The notes below the pieces were generated by a model. The model was given only the letters and a program-made list of their open reading frames with translations, ran no database searches and was not told where the DNA came from. 64,000 bases of DNA from Micromonospora echinofusca (GTDB lineage Bacteria > Actinomycetota > Actinomycetes > Mycobacteriales > Micromonosporaceae), in assembly GCF_017614955.1 (NCBI RefSeq), contig NZ_WVUH01000003.1, forward strand, positions 1-64,000, given 5' to 3'. Position 1 is the first letter of the stretch. Every line of letters starts with the position of its first letter. This document shows positions 27,316 to 35,300 of this stretch, one piece after another. A program made the translations under genes and the position numbers.

Positions 27316-27387
27316 CGATCATGGAGTTGTGGTGGGGGACAGATCCCCTGATTACCCCGTCAACCGGGCACCACAACTCCATGATCG
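27316..27387. terminator. Long inverted repeat downstream of the NRPS operon
   Basis: A 19-bp perfect inverted repeat, arms 27316-27334 and 27369-27387 (core ATGGAGTTGTGGTG), with a 34-nt loop that holds a smaller GGGGA/TCCCC hairpin. It lies 5 bp beyond the end of the acyl carrier protein gene, so it probably terminates the minus-strand NRPS operon. Confidence 0.7.
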
Positions 27388-27391
27388 CGCC

Positions 27392-27646
27392 CTAGGCGGC
27401 GGGCTGGGCGGCGTCGAGCACCGCGACGAGGTCGTCCACGGTGTCCAGCCGGCGCCCGGTCCCCTGGAACTCGACCTCGACGCCGTACTCCAGCTCGATC
27501 GCGTCCACCAGCCGCAGCAGGCCGAGCGAGTCGAGGCCGAGCGCGATCATCGACCCGCCGCCGAGTACGTCGGCGACCGGCACCTCACCCCCGGTGGCCT
27601 CGCTGACCAGTTCCGCCACCCGCCGGCGCAGCTCGGTGTCACCCAT
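27392..27646 (-). CDS. Stand-alone acyl carrier protein
   Basis: 84 aa. Phosphopantetheine site LGLDSLGLLRL with Ser at residue 40 and acidic recognition helix (VDAIELEYGVEVEF), typical of discrete acyl carrier proteins. The ATG overlaps the stop of the upstream NRPS gene (TGATG), so it is last in the operon. With no ketosynthase nearby, the likely loader is the AMP-ligase encoded two genes upstream, providing an acyl or aryl starter (inference). Confidence 0.9.
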   Translation of the reverse strand: MGDTELRRRVAELVSEATGGEVPVADVLGGGSMIALGLDSLGLLRLVDAIELEYGVEVEFQGTGRRLDTVDDLVAVLDAAQPAA

Positions 27647-30600
27647 CAGAAATCCTTTCCGGACTGTCGGACGATCTCGGCGATCTCGGCGATCGTCGGA
27701 GTGTCGAAGAAGGCGTCCAGCGGCACCTCGACACCGAGCCGCTGCTGGATCCGACCACTGATCCGGGTGATGGTCAGTGAGTGGCCACCCAGGTCGAACA
27801 GGTCCTCGTGCACCCCGATGTCGGGGATCCGCAGCACGTCCTGCCAGATCACCCGCAACTCCTCGATCACCGGGTCGGCTTCGGCCGCCGGGTCCGCGCC
27901 CGGTGCGCCGGCCCCGGTGGCGTCCACCGCCACCGGCGACGGTACCGGCCCGACCGGCGGGACCGGTACCGGCAGGGCGGCCCGGTCGACCTTGCCGTTC
28001 GGGTTGACCGGCAACCGGTCCAGGACCACCCAGTCGGTCGGCAGCATGGCCGCCGGCAGGTGCCCGGCCAGGTGCCGCCGCAGGTCGGCCGGCTCCGGGG
28101 CGGCCCCGTCCCGGGTCACCAGGTAGGCCACCAGCCGGACGTCGTCGTCCTCGGGCAGCACCGTCACCACCGCCTCGGCCACCTGCGGGTGCTCCAGCAG
28201 CCGTGCGGTGATCTCGCCCAGCTCGACCCGGTGACCCCGGATCTTGACCTGGTCGTCGGTCCGGCCGAGGAAGTCGATCCGGCCGTCCGGCAGCCACCGG
28301 CAGCGGTCCCCGGTGCGGTAGAGCCGCCCGGGGCCGAACGGGTCGGCGACGAACCGCTCGGCGGTCAGCTCGGGACGCCCCCGGTACCCGGCGGCCAGCC
28401 CGGCGCCGCCCAGGTACAACTCACCGGGCAGCCCCACCGGTACCGGTCGCCGGTCGTCGTCGAGCAGGTACGCCCGGACGTTGGGCAGCGGCCGACCGAT
28501 GGTCACCTCGTCGGGGTCGGCCGGGACGTCCGCCATCGTGGCGTAGATGGTCGCCTCCGTCGGCCCGTACCCGTTGACCAGCCGGCCGACCCGGGCCCGC
28601 AGCTCCCGGGCCAGGGTGAGCGGCAGGGCCTCACCGGCGGTGACCGCCACCAGCGGCTGCGGCACCGACCCGGTCCCGTCACCGGCCACCGCACCGAGAC
28701 CTGCGGCCAGCAGCACCCGCCAGCCCGACGGGGTGGCCTGGACATGGGTCACCCCGGCCGCCCGTACCAGGCGCAGCACCCCGGCACCGTCCCACGCGCT
28801 GACCGCCGAGGCGACCACCACCCGCCCGCCGGTGACCAGCGGCAGGAACACCTCCACGGCGGAGATGTCGAACGACAGTGAGGTCAGGTGCAGCCACCGG
28901 TGCTCCGGCCGGCTGTCCAGCAGGTCCCGGACCGCCAGCAGGAGGTTCGCCAGCGCGCCGTGCCGGACCTCGGCGCCCTTCGGCCGGCCGGTCGACCCGG
29001 AGGTGTAGAGCAGGTAGGCGGGATCGTCGGCGGTGGGCAACCCGACATCGGCCATCGGCCCGGTGGGCTGGTCCACATCGGCGAAGGGCTCGTGCCCCTG
29101 CGGGAACTGGTCGAGCAGCAGTACCGGCCGGGCCGGGTCGAGGTTGCCGGCGTGCGCCGACGTGGTGACCACCAGCACCGGGTCGGCGTCGGTGAGGACC
29201 AGTTCCTGCCGGGCCGCCGGGTGCCCGGGGTCGACCGGCAGGTACGCGGCCCGGCAGCGCAGCACCGCCAGCACGGTGACCACCGCCTGCCAGGAACGGT
29301 CGAGGGCGACCGCGACCAGCGTGCCCGGCCGCACCCCGTGCTGCCGGAGCCGGGCGGCCAACCGGGCGCTGGCCGCGTCGAGGTCCCGGTAGCTCAGCGT
29401 GTGCTCCCCGTCGACCACGGCGACCGCGTCCGGTGCCGTCCGGACCTGCGCGGCGAACAGGGCCGGCACGGTCACCCCGGCCGGGTACTCCCGGGCGGTG
29501 TCGTTCCAGGTGTGCAGGACCAGGGCCCGTTCGTCGTCGGGCAGCACCGGCAGGTCCGCCACCGGCCGGTCCGGGTCGGCGACCACGGCGGCCAGCAGGG
29601 TACGCAGGTGCCCACCGATACGGTCCACCGCCGCCGGCTCGACCGCCGTCGGGCTGTACTGGAGGCCCACCGTGATTCCGGTCGGGCTGTCCACGATCTG
29701 CACGTGCAGCGCGTTGCGGGCCGCCCCGCCGAACAGCGTCCAGTCCACGCTGCTGGCCACGCCGGGGAAGACCGGTTCGGCGCCCCGCCGCCGGTACCCG
29801 ACGGAGACGGGGGTGGACGCGGGCGCCGGGCGCAACCCGGACACCGCGTGGGCCAGTGGCACCGACCGGAACCGGTACAGCTCGCGGACCCGTTCCCGGA
29901 CCGCCCGCGCGTGCTCCCGGAACGTGCCGGCCACCGCCACGGCCACCGGCAGTTCGTTGACGAAGAGCCCGATCTGGTCCCGCTGGCCGGCGGTCCGGGT
30001 GGACAGTCCGATCCCGACCGGGACGCCCCGGTTGCCGTACCGGTCGAGCAGGGCGTGCACGGCGGCGAGGAGCAGTTCGAACCGGGTCACCCCGAGCGCG
30101 CCGGCGGTCCGTTCCACCCCGTCGACGACCGTGCCGTCCAGGTCGAACTCGACGATGGCACCCGGTTCGGCGCCGGCCGGTACCCGGTGCAGTCCGGGCA
30201 GGACGACGTCACCGGGACCGGACCAGTGCCGCGCCCAGTGCTCGCGGGCCGCCGGCAACTCGACCGCGATCCGGTCCTGTTCGGCGGTGGCCTGCCCGGC
30301 GTACCCGCCGACCGGCACCGGCCGGGCCGGCGGCTGCCCGGCGGCAGCGGCGGCGTACGCGGTGGCCAGGTCCCGGACCAGGACGTCCTTGCTCATCCCG
30401 TCGAAGACCAGGTGGTGGGCGGTGACCAGCAGCAGGTGCCGGTCGTCGGCGCCGGTCAGCAGGGTGAACCGGGCCAGGGGTCCCTCCCGCAGGTCGTACC
30501 GCCGGCCGATCTCCCCGGTGACCCGGTCGTCGGTCAGTTCCCCGGCGGTCACCACCGGCCGCCCGGGGGCCGGTGCCAGCCGGGGCGTCCCGTCGTCGTC

Positions 30601-30801
30601 GGTCACGACCCGGGTGCCCAGCACCGGATGCCACTCGACCACCGCCGCGCAGGCCTCGACCAGCGCCCGGCGGTCCAGCCCGGCGCCGAACCGGACGCCC
30701 AGCGCCATGTGGTACGCCGTGCCGGCGACCCCGGCCTGCTCGGTGAACCAGACGGCGTGCTGCGCGGATGTCGCCTCGGCGGTGCCCACATGCTCTCCCA
30801 T
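27646..30801 (-). CDS. Nonribosomal peptide synthetase, one module (C-A-T)
   Basis: 1051 aa. Condensation domain at residues ~10-440 with the full HHLVFDG motif; adenylation domain with LLYTSGSTGRPKG, TSLSFDISAVEV, NGYGPTEATIY, YRTGD, DDQVKIRGHRVELGEI and the core A10 NPNGKVDR; thiolation domain with GGHSL, Ser about 1008. Reading the binding-pocket positions by hand gives D-I-V-Q-V-A-G-I-Y-K, which I cannot match to a known substrate. No thioesterase or epimerase. ATG follows an AGAGAAG-type site, and the gene is flanked closely by the ligase and the ACP gene. Confidence 0.93.
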   Translation of the reverse strand: MGEHVGTAEATSAQHAVWFTEQAGVAGTAYHMALGVRFGAGLDRRALVEACAAVVEWHPVLGTRVVTDDDGTPRLAPAPGRPVVTAGELTDDRVTGEIGRRYDLREGPLARFTLLTGADDRHLLLVTAHHLVFDGMSKDVLVRDLATAYAAAAAGQPPARPVPVGGYAGQATAEQDRIAVELPAAREHWARHWSGPGDVVLPGLHRVPAGAEPGAIVEFDLDGTVVDGVERTAGALGVTRFELLLAAVHALLDRYGNRGVPVGIGLSTRTAGQRDQIGLFVNELPVAVAVAGTFREHARAVRERVRELYRFRSVPLAHAVSGLRPAPASTPVSVGYRRRGAEPVFPGVASSVDWTLFGGAARNALHVQIVDSPTGITVGLQYSPTAVEPAAVDRIGGHLRTLLAAVVADPDRPVADLPVLPDDERALVLHTWNDTAREYPAGVTVPALFAAQVRTAPDAVAVVDGEHTLSYRDLDAASARLAARLRQHGVRPGTLVAVALDRSWQAVVTVLAVLRCRAAYLPVDPGHPAARQELVLTDADPVLVVTTSAHAGNLDPARPVLLLDQFPQGHEPFADVDQPTGPMADVGLPTADDPAYLLYTSGSTGRPKGAEVRHGALANLLLAVRDLLDSRPEHRWLHLTSLSFDISAVEVFLPLVTGGRVVVASAVSAWDGAGVLRLVRAAGVTHVQATPSGWRVLLAAGLGAVAGDGTGSVPQPLVAVTAGEALPLTLARELRARVGRLVNGYGPTEATIYATMADVPADPDEVTIGRPLPNVRAYLLDDDRRPVPVGLPGELYLGGAGLAAGYRGRPELTAERFVADPFGPGRLYRTGDRCRWLPDGRIDFLGRTDDQVKIRGHRVELGEITARLLEHPQVAEAVVTVLPEDDDVRLVAYLVTRDGAAPEPADLRRHLAGHLPAAMLPTDWVVLDRLPVNPNGKVDRAALPVPVPPVGPVPSPVAVDATGAGAPGADPAAEADPVIEELRVIWQDVLRIPDIGVHEDLFDLGGHSLTITRISGRIQQRLGVEVPLDAFFDTPTIAEIAEIVRQSGKDF

Positions 30802-30819
30802 GTTCTGCTTCTCTGTGGA

Positions 30820-32337
30820 TCAGTTGTCGAACCGGCCGACGAGCTGCCGCTTGAGCACCTTGCCGCCCTCGTTGCGGGGGAGTTGCTCCAGCAGCAGCAC
30901 CCGGGCCGGGAGCTGGTAGTCGGCCAGCCGGCCGGCGAGGAAGCCGCGCAGCGTGGACAGGGACAGCTCCTCGGGGGCCGCCTCCGGGCGGGGGACCACC
31001 GCGGCGGCCACCACCGAACCGAGCACCGGGTGCGGTACGCCGACCACGGCCACCTCGGCGACCAGCGGATGCTCGTGCAGGACCGCCTCGATCTCCAACG
31101 TGGAGATCTTGAAAGCGCCGGACTTGATCACGTCCTGGTGCCGGTCGGTGAGGTAGAGGTAGCCGTCGGCGTCGATCCGTCCGACGTCACCCATCCGTAC
31201 CCAGCCGTCCCGGAAGGTGGCCCGGTTGGCCGCCTCGTCCCGGTAGTAGGCGCGCGGGTGCGGGGACCGCAGCCAGACGTCACCGGTCGCCCCGGCCGGC
31301 AGCGGATTGCCGTCGGCGTCGCCGACCATGAGCTGCCCGCCCACCGGCCGGCCCACCGCGTCCCGGCGCGCCGGATCGTAGATCATCGTGGTCTGGGCCG
31401 GCGCCGCCTCGGTCGACGTGTAGTAGTTGACGATCGTGGCGGCCGGAAAGGTCTCGGCCAGCCGGGCGGCCACCGCCGGGGGCAGCGCCGCCGCCGTCGA
31501 CCCGATCAGCTGCACCCCGGACAGGTCCCGGCCGCGCAGGGCCCCCGAGTCGAGCAGCTCGATCGCCACCGACGGCACCACGAAGAGCGTCCCGGTGCCC
31601 GGCGCCTCGACCAGCCGGGCGAAGCGGACCGGGGTGAACCGGGGCAGGGTGAGCGCGGCGGCCTTCGCGGTGAGCGCGTTGAACAGCATCGTCTGCCCGG
31701 CGTTGGTGCCGATGGCGTAGGCGTGCAGGAACCGCTCCGAGTGCCCCAGCGCCAGCCGGCGGGGATGGTTCGGGGCCCCGGCGGTCAGGTTGGCGTGACT
31801 GGCACCGACGCCCTTCGGCTGGCCGGTGGTACCCGAGGTGTAGAGGATCTGCGCCAGGTCGTCGGGGCGTACCGGCGGCAGCTCCGGCCCGGTCGTAGGC
31901 TCGGCGATCAGGTCGGCGACCGGCCACACGGGCGTCCCGGTCGGGGCGGCCGGCGGCTCGGTGTCGTCGCCGTGCAGCACCGCCCCGGCCGCGCAGTGCG
32001 TCAGCGCGTGCTGCAACTGCCCGGCGGCCAGCCGCTCCGACAGTGGTACGGCCACCGCACCGGCCCGCAGCACCCCGCAGTACGCGACGGCGAACCGCGT
32101 CCAGTCCCGGGCACCGAAGACCAGCCCGACCCGGTCGCCGGGCCGTAGTCCCCGCCGGTGCAGGGCGGCAGCCACCTGCTCCGCGCCGGCCGACCACTCG
32201 GCGAAGGTCAGCGTGGCCACCCCGTGCACCTCGACTGCCACCCGGTCCGGGTGCAGTTCGCGGCGCCAGTCGAGCAGGTCGGGCACGGTCCGCAGGACGG
32301 GGCGCACAGCGGCGGTACCGGTCGTCGTGGTGGTCAC
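30820..32337 (-). CDS. AMP-forming acyl/aryl ligase (ANL superfamily)
   Basis: 505 aa. ANL motifs: ILYTSGTTGQPKG (P-loop), NYYTSTEAAPAQT, RMGDVGRIDADGY, SGAFKISTLEIE and the C-terminal NEGGKVLKRQL with the catalytic Lys. No carrier domain is attached, so it must deliver its acyl-adenylate to CoA or a separate carrier, most simply the ACP encoded at 27392. Starts with GTG overlapping the upstream NRPS-MFS stop (GTGA). Whether the acid is a fatty, aryl or amino acid cannot be read from the sequence. Confidence 0.88.
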   Translation of the reverse strand: MTTTTTGTAAVRPVLRTVPDLLDWRRELHPDRVAVEVHGVATLTFAEWSAGAEQVAAALHRRGLRPGDRVGLVFGARDWTRFAVAYCGVLRAGAVAVPLSERLAAGQLQHALTHCAAGAVLHGDDTEPPAAPTGTPVWPVADLIAEPTTGPELPPVRPDDLAQILYTSGTTGQPKGVGASHANLTAGAPNHPRRLALGHSERFLHAYAIGTNAGQTMLFNALTAKAAALTLPRFTPVRFARLVEAPGTGTLFVVPSVAIELLDSGALRGRDLSGVQLIGSTAAALPPAVAARLAETFPAATIVNYYTSTEAAPAQTTMIYDPARRDAVGRPVGGQLMVGDADGNPLPAGATGDVWLRSPHPRAYYRDEAANRATFRDGWVRMGDVGRIDADGYLYLTDRHQDVIKSGAFKISTLEIEAVLHEHPLVAEVAVVGVPHPVLGSVVAAAVVPRPEAAPEELSLSTLRGFLAGRLADYQLPARVLLLEQLPRNEGGKVLKRQLVGRFDN

Positions 32338-35300
32338 CCCAGGTCACCTTCCGTGCGGGTACCGCCCACGCCGACCCGGGCGCGGCGGGCCTCGATGCCG
32401 ATCAGGTCGTCCGGCGGCGCGTCGGGTACCTCGTCGTCGAACCGGGACAGCACCCGGGTGCGCAGCGACACCAGCGCGGTCAGCGCGATCCCCACCCCGA
32501 ACACCACGTAGAGCAGGCCGATGCCCCGACCCGGACCGACCCCGATCACCGCCCCCACGGTCGACGCCAGCGCCCCGCCGGGCAGCAGCAGCGGCTCGAC
32601 CACCGTCGAGGCGAACGGGGCGATCACCCCCCAGCCCAGCGGCATGGTCGACCAGGCCACCATCTGGTTGAGCGCGAACACCCGGCCGTGGAACCGGGGC
32701 GGCACCTTGGTCTGGACGATCGTGTTGTAGATCCCGTTGACCAGCCCGAGCGCGAGGTACATGCCGAACGCGCCGGCGCCGATCACCAGCAGGCTCGGCC
32801 GCAGCCCGGTGAGCACGCAGGCGACCGCGATGCCGAGGGTGCCGAGCAGCACCGCCCGCATCCGGTACCGGGCCGGCCCGCCCCAGACCAGCATCACCAG
32901 GCCCCCGACGGCCGCGCCGACGCCGCCGGTGAGCGCGATCCGGGCCACCTCGGCCAGGTCGGCGAAGCCGAGCACCAGCGGCGAGAGCAGGTACAGCACC
33001 GGGAACAGGAAGAAGTTCAGCGCGGCGAAGAAGGCCAGCATGGCCCGGAACTCCCGCCGCCGCAGCGAGTACCGCAGCCCGCCGAGGATCTCCTCGCCGA
33101 TGCCCTCCCGCCGTTGCAGGGCCAGCGTCCGGGGGAACCGGATGACCAGCAGCACCCCGATCGCGAACACGTACGACGCGACGTCGATGAGCAGGATGCC
33201 GTGCAGTCCGATGGACTCCAGCAGGGCGACCGCGATCAGCGGCACCATGAACTGGGTGATCCCGGTGGCGGTCTGGGTCAACCCGTTGGCGTGCCCCAGG
33301 AAGCGCTTCGGTACCAGCTGCGGTACCGCCGAGACGAAGGCCAGCCGTTGGAAGGCGAGCGCCACCGACAGCCAGCCGATCAGCAGGTAGATGTGCCAGA
33401 TCTCGATCCGGTCGGTGAGCACCAACCCGGCCAGCGCGGCGTTGCCGGCGCCGGCGGCGGTACCAGCCAGCAGCAGCACCCGACGCCGGCTGGTCCGGTC
33501 GATCAGGGCCCCGGCGAGCGGGGCGACCAGCAGGCCGGGCAGCAGCCCGATCACGGCGAAGAGCGCGAACCGGGCCAGCGAGCCGGTCTCCAGGTAGATC
33601 CAGAGCGGGATCGCGAAGTTGGTCAGCGCGGTGCCCATGCTGGACACGATCTGACCGGCGGCGACCAGCCCGAACCGGCGCATGCTGGGCTTCGGCCCGG
33701 TCCGCTCCGGGGCGTCCGACCAGCCCGCACCGTCGTCCCGGGCGTCCGGTGCCCGCGCCGGGCCGGACCGTCGGTCGGAGACCCCGGCCAGCTCCCACGC
33801 CGGGTCCGGCCCGTCGACTCCGCCGCCCGCCCCGGCCGGTCCGGCACGGTCGGCCGCCGCCGGGTCCGGCTGGTCGGTGGCGGCCGACGTCGGGTCGGTG
33901 AGCTGCCGGTGCACGCCGGTGACGATCTCGGCCAGTTCGGTGGCCCGGTACTTCAGGAAGTAGTGCCCGCCCTCGTCGATCACCGCGAGCGCGGTGCGGT
34001 CGCTGAGGAAGTGCCACTCCCGGAAACGTTCCTCGTGGAAGTCGGTGCTCCGGTCGCGTTCCCCGACCACCGAGACGACCGGCGTCCGCAGCCGCTCCAC
34101 CCGCTGCTGCATCAGTTCGGTGAAGTACTCCTCGGACACCCGGGCGTCATGCCGCATGGCCCGGATCAGGAACGCCACCTCGTCCGGCGCCAGCGAACCG
34201 ATCGAGGTGCCCTGCGCCTGCAACCAGGTCCGGTAGATCCGGTCGCTGCGGATCCGTTCGGCCAGCCGCATCCGCAGCAGCGGCCCGAGGATGCCGCCGG
34301 CCGGGCGGCCGAACGGGAACACCGCACCCAGGTAGACCGCGACCAGCTCCCGGCCGCCGGCCTCCAGCCGCCGGGCCACCTCCACCGCCAGCGCGCCGCC
34401 GGGACCGCAGTGCCCGTACAGGATCAGCGGACCCTCCACCCGGGCCAGGATCTCCGCGACGACCTCCCCGGCGACCTCGGCGATCGGTGCCGGCTCGTCG
34501 GCCAGCCCGATGTCGTGTCCGGGTACGGCCACCGACAGCAGCCGGTACCCGGCCGGCAACGCGTCGGCCAGCGGCTGGTACACCACCGCGCTGCCACCGC
34601 CGTAGGGGACGCAGACCAGGGTCGCCACCCGGGCGGCGGCCGGTACCGGCGGGGTCAGCTCGTGCAGCAGCCCACCCGGACCGGTGTCGCCCCCGGTGAG
34701 CTGGCCGGCGAGTTCGCGTACCGTCCGGTGCCGGAACAGGTCCATCACGGTGACCGTCGGCGCGCTGATCCCGTCCACGGTGGGCAGTTCCCGGCGCAGC
34801 CGGGCCACCACCTGCGTGGCCAGCAGCGAGTGCCCGCCCAGGTCGAAGAAGTCGTCGGTGGCGCCGACCTCCGGCACGCCGAGCACGGCCTGCCAGATCC
34901 CGGCGACCAGGGTCTCCACCGGCCCGTCTGGCGGTACCCGGTCCCCGGCCGGGGCGTCGTCGGTCGGCTCGGGCAGCGCCCGCCGGTCCACCTTGCCGTG
35001 CTGCTGCAACGGCAGTCGGTCCAGCCGGACGTACCGCTGCGGGACCATGTGCTCGGGCAGCCGGTCGGCGAGCAGCCGGCGCAGCTCGGCGGCGGCCGGC
35101 AGTTCCGCCCCGGGCACCGGTTCCAGGTACGCCACCAGCCGCTCGTCGCGCAGCAGCACGGCGGCCTGGTGCACCCCCGGGCAGTCCCGCAGGGCGGCCT
35201 CCACCTCACCCAGTTCCACCCGGTAGCCCCGGATCTTCACCTGGTGGTCCCGGCGACCGAGGAACATCATTTGCCCGTCGTCGCGCCAGCGGCCCAGGTC

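Noticed and set aside
32334-33700. MFS part as a separate gene
   Set aside because: The MFS region is in the same uninterrupted frame as the NRPS, joined by a linker, and I saw no stop or clear ribosome-binding site to split it. A minor internal start near 33683 remains possible.
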